The notes beneath the pieces are model-generated. The model was given only the letters and a program-made list of their open reading frames with translations. It ran no database searches and had not been told where the DNA came from. A program made the position numbers and the translations under genes. DNA of 64,000 nucleotides from Flectonema sp. DT1601 (taxonomy: Eukaryota > Euglenozoa > Diplonemea > Diplonemida > Diplonemidae): contig OZ025834.1 of the NCBI GenBank assembly GCA_964019425.1, positions 254,501 to 318,500 of the forward strand, read 5' to 3'. Position 1 is the stretch's first letter. Each line of letters opens with the position of its first letter. Of this stretch, positions 56,401 to 63,644 are shown one piece after another.

Positions 56401-58020
56401 GACCCAGAGTATAAGACAGCAGACAAGCCAGTAAAAGGCCCACGCAGAAATCGGCGGTACGCGGTCCCGTGTGGACGGCGTCCAGGAACGTACAGCACAT
56501 GGAGTGAAGCCTCACTGCAAGTGCTACGCTGTCCAGGTGGGAAGGTGAAGAAGCTTTGCACGGACAGGAGAGCACGGGAGTACGTCGAAGAGCACAGAGC
56601 CACGAAAGGGTTAACGCAGCCAACACCACCACATCCAGCTGTGTACCTTTTCTTAGGCAAAACCGGAAGGGCGTGCCTGGTGCGGAGTGGCGGAGGACCA
56701 GTGATGAAGAAGTGGCATGAGACCACAGGAGAGGAAAAAGACCCCATGCTGGCCGCACTAGAATTGGCACTGGAATGGGTCACAGGGAAGGGCCTCCTGG
56801 AGGGACCCGTGGAAGTGCAAGCGTACGCACCCTTGGAACAGTGGACGAGAGAACGGTGGGAGAAATTCGGGGCGATAAGTAGCGTGGTAAGGGCACGAGG
56901 ACTAGTGTTGAGGCTGGCGGACCTACCTGTCGAAGTAAAGCACACAGCTTACCAGTGGGTGTGCCAAGTGATGACAGGCGAAACAGAGGTAGAACAGAAA
57001 CCGAAGCCAGCGGAACCAGTCGAGGAGCCGAAGGAAGGATCGGCAGATCCCCACCATGGACGTGAGCCCCGAATAGGATGGCGCCCAAGTGCGATCCATG
57101 AGCCTGAGGAGGGAGTGCGAGGACAGTCGGAACCGGAAGCGGCATTTAGAGATTCGAAGAAGAGGGCGAAGATCGAGCTCATAGAATGGCACTCTGAAAA
57201 GCCCATCTATGAACTGTTCTACGCAGCAACACAGAGGGAGACGAGAACGTGTGTTGTAAGTGGCGGTGAAGTGATCCACATGTGGAGATTCCCCCTCAAG
57301 GAATGCTCGCCGAACCGCGAGGGTAAGGCGTTAGGGATCGGGATGGCGCAGCTGCTAAGTTACGGAGACGCAGTGAAGGAAATAGTGGCGTACGGCTCAC
57401 TCGAGCACTCAGTAGAGTCACACCGACGATACATCGAGGTCTCGCAGAGAATGGCGCATCGACTTGGATCAACGCTGAGGCTGGAGCGCCTGCCCCCCGA
57501 AGCCAGCGAAGAGGCCTACCGATGGGTGAGAGGTGAGGAAAAAGTCGGGAGGAGATTGTTAAAGTGGAAGGAGGAGAACGGTAAGGAAGTCTCACAGGCG
57601 GTAACAAGCACACACGAGAAAAATATTGTGCCTGAAACCACCACGGAGCCTACCATGGACCATGACTCAGACAAGATGACGTCAGACTCGAGCTCGATCT
57701 GCTCCCCACCGACACAAGAAGACCGCCCCCCAGTAGGGATGTGTGGGTGCGGAAAGGAGATACCGCAAGCAGCGATCAAGAATCCGGTGAAACACCCGAC
57801 GAAGGGATGGTGTGATAGGTGTGGAGAGCGGATCGCGAAGGGAACGCGGGTAGTCATGTGCGTGAAGTGTGACTACGCTGAATGCTGCGGATTGTTGGAG
57901 AGATCGCGGCGTGGGTTTAACTGCATAAGGACAAGAACAAGAAGAAAAAAGATTATATTCAAGAAAAAGCAAGAGAATAAAGAAAAGAGGGGGAAATTGA
58001 TCAACCAAACCATGATATGA
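53485..58020 (+). CDS. Deubiquitinase/hybrid-binding ORF1 protein of LINE-like element
   Basis: Intact 1,511-aa frame. Residues about 50-262 hold two 106-aa direct repeats rich in Pro, Glu and Ser; disordered sequence follows. Residues about 555-812 are a ubiquitin-specific protease: Cys box GLTNLGDSCYLNATLQALL (Cys 570), QQDAHGALL, paired cysteines CICC and CGLC, and His box GSGHYTSF (His 772) with GGWRYQDDE. Residues about 922-973 and 990-1037 are RNase H1-type hybrid-binding (Cauli_VI) domains (KLYAISKGRGRT with GFNNGEEAEAFL, and YAVPCGRRPGTYSTW). Residues about 1050-1150 and 1240-1350 are two related RNase-H-like modules lacking the acidic active site. The end (about 1418-1475) has eight or more Cys in CxC/CxxC pairs. 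Likely roles: nucleic-acid chaperone plus removal of ubiquitin from the particle or a host factor. A free-standing host gene is the alternative. Confidence 0.8.
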   Translation: MDDKSGRARRWYFDQKTQVAKEAVVERREEPVLHVEKPRAEQPPSPSEPKPLEPASNGDIAKLTQETKEEPPVQTNRSKGDGGQQALPPPQLLKSEARSPERAEGSTTEPMRMDGSDQTKDVTEPSAGIGLHAGGNYSDTSLSLSEPPPVKPHGNVETLEPASNGDIAKLTQETKEAPPVQTNRSEGDGGQQAPPPPQLLKSEARSPERAEGSTTEPMRMDGSDQTKDVTEPSAGIGSHAGGNYSDTSLSLSEPPPVKPHENVERMPQGLSAVPLTLSKQPEDQDRRQTPPAPQQSVLKLQETGQDLLQVPVKVAERSKEPEAPPAVKEESNLPARNLSPPVSISTPSQDVRTPTQPLRDPEQGEPHALVKPTEGAQTQANGLVSEGAAPQKSRREPTEPKTSREQGLKLGFYATGPTTWETAPWEGEQDPEEAQQKREPLVPQEANAREEDREGYDEPTARGTDGEADVQMENYESQEGANSQELMEEVTGEIAETSEPLAYGMDEGGDILMEDCEPESNLFCTRVAPAAPCLGSRGPDVTEPQSQGGGTNIQTRTTWMEGLTNLGDSCYLNATLQALLKGSHVDFQRARNTPHVCGTRCTVCALALVQGGGSQGEITRITREWMGRGQQDAHGALLHIVSDLQERARPGDLLANAFTCMVAVERTCICCGGGSQSIELDCGLILRGWDLQSALESTTIPQDYVCGLCGTGSLQERRILMEAPETMIVCIVNENATKMALGEQVSMRNSKIQADYRVSAVVVHQGCLGSGHYTSFTLSPGGWRYQDDEVERATSWREVLSSVPYVLFLRRQATKEMFCANEVPMMPRLAPQVVRVTPPEQHGMEGRDYRQVNSEMLIRPGTQKSRTQCEVPQSTRTQNPPNLLRTVKALGRCEKKNATRVTIRAHTTKGQRSQPATRMESKFKLYAISKGRGRTTIVNSWAEAEKQTKGLSCAVYQGFNNGEEAEAFLRSTDPEYKTADKPVKGPRRNRRYAVPCGRRPGTYSTWSEASLQVLRCPGGKVKKLCTDRRAREYVEEHRATKGLTQPTPPHPAVYLFLGKTGRACLVRSGGGPVMKKWHETTGEEKDPMLAALELALEWVTGKGLLEGPVEVQAYAPLEQWTRERWEKFGAISSVVRARGLVLRLADLPVEVKHTAYQWVCQVMTGETEVEQKPKPAEPVEEPKEGSADPHHGREPRIGWRPSAIHEPEEGVRGQSEPEAAFRDSKKRAKIELIEWHSEKPIYELFYAATQRETRTCVVSGGEVIHMWRFPLKECSPNREGKALGIGMAQLLSYGDAVKEIVAYGSLEHSVESHRRYIEVSQRMAHRLGSTLRLERLPPEASEEAYRWVRGEEKVGRRLLKWKEENGKEVSQAVTSTHEKNIVPETTTEPTMDHDSDKMTSDSSSICSPPTQEDRPPVGMCGCGKEIPQAAIKNPVKHPTKGWCDRCGERIAKGTRVVMCVKCDYAECCGLLERSRRGFNCIRTRTRRKKIIFKKKQENKEKRGKLINQTMI

Positions 58021-58214
58021 TCTCCACTGCGATTTATATGCATGCATGGAATACAAGAGGGAAGGGAAATGGGACAGGAATATTTAAAAAAGTACATTCC
58101 CTTTTTTTTGTTATTTTTTTTTTTTTTTTTTTTGATCTTCTTTCCTCTCTTCGTATGGTTGATTTAGATTATACGAAAGAAAGGAAAAGAACAGAGGAGG
58201 GAAAACTTGGTTAA
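58017..58214 (+). pseudogene. ORF2 start remnant, endonuclease-like N-terminus
   Basis: ATG at 58017 overlaps the ORF1 stop TGA (58018-58020) in ATGATATGATC, an arrangement seen in LINEs that use stop-restart translation. The product begins STAIYMHAWNTRGKGNGTG, whose WNTRGKG resembles the first strand of an APE-type endonuclease (WNxxG). After about 28 codons the sequence turns into a T run and low complexity, so the rest of ORF2, including reverse transcriptase, is absent. The match is short and needs related copies for proof. Confidence 0.4.
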
Positions 58215-58747
58215 TAAATCGTATGCTTCCTTCCTTCCTTCCCCTAAATAATAACATAAAAACAATAACAAGCATAATAAGAAGGACTCGTAAAGAGAAG
58301 AGGAAAAGGAAATCACGGGGATCGCGATCGAAAAACGATGCCATGTGAGAAGCATGAAACGGAAAGTGAATGAACGGAAAAAATTAAATGTAAAGAAGTG
58401 AACTTGTAAAAAATGTAAAGAAGCAAACATGTTAAAAGAAAAATGAAAAAAAAAAAAAAAAGAAGAGTGAAAAGGAAGACAGAGTTGTATGTAAACTGTA
58501 TGTAAATGTAAGAAGAAAGAAAAAACACGCTGGAAGTGGGAGTGCAACCATCAGCGCAAACACAACCACAAATATTGTTTTTTTTTTTTTTTCCTTTTTC
58601 TTTTCTTCGCTTCGGCGACAGATATGGTAGGACCTAGAAAACCGGCCCAAAACTTGTGTTGCAGTTTATCTTTTTAGCGCACACTCATGTAACATAAGGA
58701 TCGCTGGTTCCGAGGGTTTGCTCTCCTGCCATACTTGCCTCTCACCT

Positions 58748-58800
<53 letters not shown>

Positions 58801-58825
58801 TCGCTCTTCTTATTTTTTTTTAACT

Positions 58826-58856
<31 letters not shown>

Positions 58857-58860
58857 TAAA
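58215..58860 (+). other. 3' region and A tails of LINE-like element
   Basis: Non-coding, GA-rich, with no conserved frame. The 45-A tract at 58753-58797, a 30-nt spacer and a further 26-A tract end the region. Sequence shared with the duplicated three-gene block resumes at TCAAATGGTAATAC (58861). Confidence 0.55.
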
Positions 58861-58883
58861 TCAAATGGTAATACAAAGGTAAG

Positions 58884-60056
58884 TTAGTTTCCCCAGCATC
58901 CATTAACAATGGTGTCGGGTTTTCTGAGTAGGTGGACTTTGGAATTGTTATTCAACTGTCGATACGCATCTAAAAAATGAGTAAAAGAAGAATCCGAGTC
59001 CATAGCAAAATGATGAGGGGAATTAAGAAGTACTTCCCAATCAACAGCAGCGCGAACCTCAAATGGCCATTCGGTGGCTTCATTTGGGAAAGCTATCTGT
59101 TTTCCCGTTAGTGTAAATCCAGCATCACGAAATCCCTGAAGCAACGGATCATTTGGGGATATACCTGAGCATATATAAAGAGTTCTCGCATCTGGTACAG
59201 CAGAGGCGAGTACATTAGCCAACCACTCAATCTGCTCATGAGTTACTTTACACATCCATGTTCTGAGATGTATTGATATCCAGTTAGTTCCAAACAAGTC
59301 CTTTTCAATTATCTTTGCTTTATTTCTTATAAAGGAATTTGCCCGAAGTGAACGAAGAGCTTTGTCACAAACATCACCAAATTCTTTGCAATCGTCGTAG
59401 AACCTGCTGTAGACCACAGTACACAAGGATACAGGACATGTATCGCATTGTTTCATTGAAAAGTTTTGACCCTTTTTATTGAAATTAAACAACACGTTGA
59501 CATCAGATACAGACATTCCCTTAATCTCTCTGTATGTGTCGGCTGATTTTCTAAGTTCTCGATCGTTTCTTCCTTTCGATAGGATATCTCGGAACCCGTT
59601 TAGTTGTGTTGTTGGTATTACCTTTTCTCGAACGCAGATATTCATCGCTTCAACAGATCGTATAAAATGTGTTTTATCCCAAAGAGAATCCATACCATAT
59701 GATTTCTTAGGTTTTAGATAACTGTAAGGAGGAACCCAGTACTTTCGTGTTGCCCTTCCAGCATAGTCATGTGGCCTAGCAGTCGGTTCCGAAATGTCAA
59801 CTCCCCACAATGAAGCAAATAGTACTGTATTTATAATGTGTTCTCTTTGGTTATTGTAACCTCCTTTTGCATGGCCAGCTACAAATACAGATTTATCATC
59901 AGTTTCTCCACAGATTCTCTTATGTATTGAAGGGTTCTTATGCTTGACATGCATCGTCACGCGGATTTGAACCTCTTCCTCGACGTGATTTTGAATCATG
60001 AAGAATATAAATATAGCAACACCGAGGATTGCAGTAACTTTAACAGCGTTCTTCAT
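58884..60056 (-). CDS. O-fucosyltransferase-like type II membrane protein, copy 2
   Basis: 390 aa, same architecture as copy 1 at 47059-48231: short N-terminus, membrane anchor, GG-x-x-NQR motif, HLR motif and C-terminal helix. Only three residues differ (T, G and I in place of S, D and M). Most of the DNA changes seen are silent, suggesting that both copies are under selection or very young. The open frame continues 38 codons upstream through a GA-rich simple repeat of different length in copy 1, so the start is set at the shared MKNAVKVTAIL. An acceptor-like TTTTCATAATCAG lies upstream of the repeat. Confidence 0.78.
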   Translation of the reverse strand: MKNAVKVTAILGVAIFIFFMIQNHVEEEVQIRVTMHVKHKNPSIHKRICGETDDKSVFVAGHAKGGYNNQREHIINTVLFASLWGVDISEPTARPHDYAGRATRKYWVPPYSYLKPKKSYGMDSLWDKTHFIRSVEAMNICVREKVIPTTQLNGFRDILSKGRNDRELRKSADTYREIKGMSVSDVNVLFNFNKKGQNFSMKQCDTCPVSLCTVVYSRFYDDCKEFGDVCDKALRSLRANSFIRNKAKIIEKDLFGTNWISIHLRTWMCKVTHEQIEWLANVLASAVPDARTLYICSGISPNDPLLQGFRDAGFTLTGKQIAFPNEATEWPFEVRAAVDWEVLLNSPHHFAMDSDSSFTHFLDAYRQLNNNSKVHLLRKPDTIVNGCWGN

Positions 60057-60211
60057 ATTATTGAGAGGGAGGGAGGGAGAGAGAGAGAGGGAGGGAGAGA
60101 AAGAGTAACTCTGATTATGAAAAGAAATAACAATAAAACTCAACATGAATGCAACAAAAAAAAGACGCAAATGACTTCCTTGAGAAAAAGAGTCAAAAAA
60201 AATACATATTA

Positions 60212-60970
60212 CTACCTACCCTCAACATATTGCCTACAAAAAGGAGCAACATTGGTAACGATATTGAACCAATTACTTTCTCTAAGACCTGCTGGCCATG
60301 ATGTTACAGGTCTATTTCTGTGAGTGTTAAGCTGGTCTCTAATTGTCATAAGACACCGACCAAAATTATTTTCACCCGCAGCATTTCCGTCAGACCAAAA
60401 GTGAGATACAGAAATCGGAGAAGAATGACAGTAGAGAAGAAAGCAACCATCAGTTGACAGCAGAACTGAAGCAGCAGCAACAACACTAAAATAATACGAC
60501 TGCAGAACAAACATCATAGCAGAGTATTTATTAAAATCTGATTCGTATGGTGTAGAATGGTATTTTTGTTTTACAGAAATGACTTCTTCAGGTGTGTACG
60601 CATCACTAAAAGCTTCCCTAATATCATTTCTATTCCAACGTTTCATCGACTGGTATGCCGCGTTAACAGAACTGAATGATTCTTGTTCACCGTCTTTTTC
60701 AATTAAAACTTTGTTCGGTGTCAATGGCCAGTGTGGAGACAACACTCCACTACCAAACACATCTTCCCAAACATCATCACATCCCTGCCATGAGAAGGGT
60801 ATTATTCTTATTGATAGACAGTTGTCAGACCATAATACACTTTTTATTAGTTTCCTTTCTAAATTTATTCCTAATTCAAAATGTTTTTTATACAAATCAC
60901 TTCTTTTTGATAGTAATTCTTGTTCTTCATTTGATCTGCTGGCGACACGTTGCAAACTATCGACTGTCAT
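60212..60970 (-). CDS. NADAR-domain protein, copy 2
   Basis: 252 aa, identical in sequence to copy 1 at 48388-49146; the few DNA differences are silent. It carries the same NADAR landmarks: SSVNAAYQSMK, FVLQSYYFS, FWSDGNAAGENNFGRCLM. It follows the same position in the block, just upstream of the fucosyltransferase-like gene (156-bp gap), and both are transcribed leftward. Confidence 0.7.
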   Translation of the reverse strand: MTVDSLQRVASRSNEEQELLSKRSDLYKKHFELGINLERKLIKSVLWSDNCLSIRIIPFSWQGCDDVWEDVFGSGVLSPHWPLTPNKVLIEKDGEQESFSSVNAAYQSMKRWNRNDIREAFSDAYTPEEVISVKQKYHSTPYESDFNKYSAMMFVLQSYYFSVVAAASVLLSTDGCFLLYCHSSPISVSHFWSDGNAAGENNFGRCLMTIRDQLNTHRNRPVTSWPAGLRESNWFNIVTNVAPFCRQYVEGR

Positions 60971-61280
60971 ATTGTGTCAGGTCATTATTTGAGATAAGGG
61001 AATCCCTGTAGGAATGAGATAAACAGTATTCAAAATAACATTCAAATTTTTTTTGTTGCAACTCACCAGAGAAAGGATAGTCAACACTACCAATCACCAG
61101 CTTTCACAATGATAGAAATATGTAACGTTTTTTTTTAACCAGCAGCAGCCGGGGGGGAAAAAAAAAATACAATGTTATTTTTTATTATTATTTGTTTTGC
61201 AAAGAATCTTTACAAATCAGCAGCTCTTTAAAACTCGTATCAGTCCTCATCGGATGTCAATATCAACTCGAATAATGATA
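60971..61280. other. Spacer between NADAR and carrier genes
   Basis: No gene. Short T and A runs. Copy 1 has the equivalent at 49147-49458, with small indels in homopolymers. Confidence 0.55.
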
Positions 61281-62333
61281 TTACAGACTTTCAGTCACGC
61301 TAAGAGATCTCATTTTATTACCACCATATCCAGTATGAAATTCTTCTTCAGCTATCCATCCAGAGAGGCCTCCATCGATCATTGTATCGCTTTGAATGAA
61401 GTGCATAATAATTCCATACATACACATTGCTACCGCAGCTACCGGAACGTCGGTTTTAAGAACTTGAGCTTGGGCTGTTGTTGGTATTGTTGGTGGTGTT
61501 TTGTTGTAAATACATAAAAAGATAATTTTAAAAAAAAAATATAAAAAAAACATACTTCTCTTTGCAAAAACAGTATCAGCTCCATACACATTAGAGGAAA
61601 TGCCGTGAGACACGACACCAGCAGCAGCAGCTGCAACACCTCCGCACAGTAAATCGACGACAGCCTTAACAGGAAGTGGTGCTGAAGCAACATCATCAGC
61701 ACAGAGTTGAAGAATAGTATTCCTAAGAGAGTGGTAGGTACCAAAAAATGCTCCCATTTTTGGAACCTCTACTCGGTATTTAAAAGTGTCGTTAAAGAAT
61801 CCGAGTGCCCCAGATTCTGTCCAAATGTGTTTGAGTTGCCCAACAGTCGAACGTTTCGCTAAATCACGAGAGTATCTCACTTTATGAAATGGATTAGTGA
61901 TTGCCCTCATCCACATTTCTGTCCAGGCACCAGTAGCTGCATAGTATGGTGTCATGAGTATAGGATGTTTATCAGGATTGGTCGCACCATAATGAGGTAT
62001 TGAATTGGAGTATATTGCCATCCTCAGTCCCCAATAAGGAGAGAATCTGTATAGTATTGTCGCACTACTCCCTCCTCCATTCTTAATCATTTGACCCAGT
62101 GGTGTTAATGCGTGTTCTGGATTTGACAAAACGACCAACCCTTTTCCCATTATTCCAGCAATGCAACCAGCCATGAATCCCTCAAGTGGTAATGCTAGAG
62201 TGTTATCGATGATGAAGCCTCCTCCACTCTTCACTTTCTTCCATGCGACTGTTACCGTTGTTGTAAATAAAGTGACGCACATATTGAATGAGTCTTGTCG
62301 GAAATATGAATTTATTATAAAATAGTATTCCAT
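61281..62333 (-). CDS. Divergent mitochondrial-carrier-like membrane protein
   Basis: Two exons: 62333-61556 and 61474-61281 (intron 81 nt, donor GTATGT, acceptor AACAACAG), giving 323 aa, the usual carrier length. Carrier-like features: Gly-rich helices (GFMAGCIAGIMGKG; LLCGGVAAAAAGVVSHGI), Arg/Lys-bearing loops, ALGFFNDTFKYRVEVPKMGA with FFGTYHSLR, resembling the end of a carrier repeat, and about six hydrophobic segments. The classic PxD/ExxK signatures are not clear, so substrate prediction is impossible. A damaged 3' piece is left at 49459-49722. An acceptor-like AAATTAAACAG lies 15 nt before the ATG. Confidence 0.6.
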   Translation of the reverse strand: MEYYFIINSYFRQDSFNMCVTLFTTTVTVAWKKVKSGGGFIIDNTLALPLEGFMAGCIAGIMGKGLVVLSNPEHALTPLGQMIKNGGGSSATILYRFSPYWGLRMAIYSNSIPHYGATNPDKHPILMTPYYAATGAWTEMWMRAITNPFHKVRYSRDLAKRSTVGQLKHIWTESGALGFFNDTFKYRVEVPKMGAFFGTYHSLRNTILQLCADDVASAPLPVKAVVDLLCGGVAAAAAGVVSHGISSNVYGADTVFAKRSMFFLYFFFKIIFLCIYNKTPPTIPTTAQAQVLKTDVPVAAVAMCMYGIIMHFIQSDTMIDGGLSGWIAEEEFHTGYGGNKMRSLSVTESL

Positions 62334-62647
62334 TTAGTTATTAACATCCTGTTTAATTTAATAAGCCATTTGTATTATGTGGTGGATGCTGTCGTGACAA
62401 AAGAAAAAAAGAAAAAACAGATAAAAATAATAAGAATAATTGAACCAACTACCACAACCGATGATCGAAAAAAAAAAAAAGTGATGAAACGCAATAATTA
62501 CTACAAAACAGATTGATCGTATATTTTCTTAGTTTCCCAACTGCTACTCAAAACTGTTCAAATAATAAAGTGTGGGAATGAATTGCTTGCTGAGATGGGA
62601 TCAGATCAGGCAAGACGCTGAAGGCAGTTGAAGGTTGAATCACTATT
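62334..62647. other. Intergenic spacer
   Basis: No gene. Contains the leader of the carrier gene and the 3' flank of the LYAR-like gene; A-rich, with an A run at 62469-62480. Confidence 0.5.
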
Positions 62648-63229
62648 TTAGAGTGCTTCCACCGCAGATTTGCTTAACTGTTTTATATTGTCGGTAATAG
62701 TTTTATCAATCGAGGATCTGATAAGAGAATGAAGCACATCATCAGAACCCTTCGCAGATTCAAGTTTCTTTCTCGAGACGGTGAATGATACTCTGAGATC
62801 CCCTGTCTCAGCTACTACGGATACGTTCTTTTCTTTTTTCTCTTTTTTCGGTTTTTTGAGCTTACGCTCTGGCTCAACCTTGGCTGGAGATTTCTTCTTT
62901 GGAGTAGCTGGCTTACTGTCTGGTGTCCATTCTGGTGATGATAACTCACGAACTGGACTACGTCTACGTTTTACTTTCTCTCCTGCTGCTGCTGCCTGTG
63001 TTCTCTTTTCTTTGTTTTGCTTCTTTAACTCCTCTTGTTTCTTCAGCCAGTTTCCTGCGTACCGTTGAGTTTCTGAAACACATTCTTTGTGGTTGTCAAC
63101 TTCGTTAGTGTCAAACCTTGCATTGCAGTCGATACAGCTGAAACCATAAGTCCAGCATCGCTGCTGGTGAACTTTAATTTTCGGTTTTTTGATAACATCT
63201 CCGCATTTCTCACAACTGAATGAAACCAT
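62648..63229 (-). CDS. LYAR: LYAR-type C2HC zinc-finger nucleolar protein
   Basis: 193 aa. Residues 1-60 match the LYAR zinc fingers: MVSFSCEKCGDVIKKPKI, H-Q-Q-R-C, FSCIDCNARF, then NHKECVSETQRY. Animal LYAR begins MVFFTCNACGESVKK and has the same CIDC and NHxxCISExQKY. The rest is Lys/Glu-rich and probably nuclear or nucleolar, with basic runs suitable for localisation. Known members act in rRNA synthesis and ribosome production. Two acceptor-like sites (TTATTTATTATCAG and GATTCTTCAG) lie 13-30 nt before the ATG. Confidence 0.92.
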   Translation of the reverse strand: MVSFSCEKCGDVIKKPKIKVHQQRCWTYGFSCIDCNARFDTNEVDNHKECVSETQRYAGNWLKKQEELKKQNKEKRTQAAAAGEKVKRRRSPVRELSSPEWTPDSKPATPKKKSPAKVEPERKLKKPKKEKKEKNVSVVAETGDLRVSFTVSRKKLESAKGSDDVLHSLIRSSIDKTITDNIKQLSKSAVEAL

Positions 63230-63644
63230 TTGTTGAAATAATCTGAAGAATCAACCTGATAATAAATAAAACAGCATCACATAATAAGATTCTCACACCT
63301 ACTCAACAACATTAACACAATCCTGTAAAGAGAACGAAAAAGTACATCAAATACATGTCAAAGATACCAATTTCAAACACAAGTTATGTTTGTTGTTAGT
63401 ACACAAATTGAAAACTCAAACAGCCAGGGAACTGAGTTTTGAATTTCAATGATAATTTTTTTGTGATACCGAGAAAATCAGTTTAATTCTCACAAGACAA
63501 TCTCAAAAAAAAAAACCAAGTTTGGGGGGGGGAATCGGAAGAGGGGAGTAGACCACTTATGCAGCGAATACCTTTTTATACAACAAAAATAAATAAAACG
63601 TAATCATAATAATAATAGAGGTTTACATGGTAACCAGACAGGTG
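63230..63644. other. Intergenic spacer at the right end
   Basis: No gene seen. A run near 63506-63517 followed by a G run. Holds the LYAR leader and the 3' flank of the partial gene. Confidence 0.5.

Larger units (their letters stand above)
53249..58860 (+). mobile_element. LINE-like retrotransposon, ORF1 intact, ORF2 mostly deleted
   Basis: Present in only one of the two duplicated flanks; the other copy has 344 unrelated bases here. It is on the plus strand, opposite to every host protein gene, and visibly GC-richer. Order: a 236-bp leader, ORF1 (53485-58020), an ATGA overlap with a short endonuclease-like ORF2 start (58017), a GA-rich 3' region, and a 45-A tract at 58753-58797 with a second A tract near 58830-58855. 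No reverse transcriptase is found, so this copy cannot move by itself. No clear target-site duplication is visible. Reading it as a LINE is inference from the bicistronic layout, A tails and the start of ORF2. Confidence 0.6.
58861..61700. repeat. Segmental duplication, copy 2 of the three-gene block
   Basis: Partner of 47035-49722, offset about 11,825 bp, roughly 99% identical by eye. This copy keeps the complete carrier gene and its intron, so it is likely the older arrangement at that end. Confidence 0.9.

Noticed and set aside
53406-57857. Many long antisense frames across the LINE-like ORF1
   Set aside because: GC-rich coding DNA leaves few stops in other frames. None shows a domain, while the plus frame has clear catalytic motifs.
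58600-58640. Possible shared tail between the LINE-like element and the small hairpin repeats
   Set aside because: TTCTTCGCTTCGGCGACAG only loosely resembles TTCTTCTCCGAC...GTCGG; stem bases differ, so a LINE-SINE partnership is not supported.
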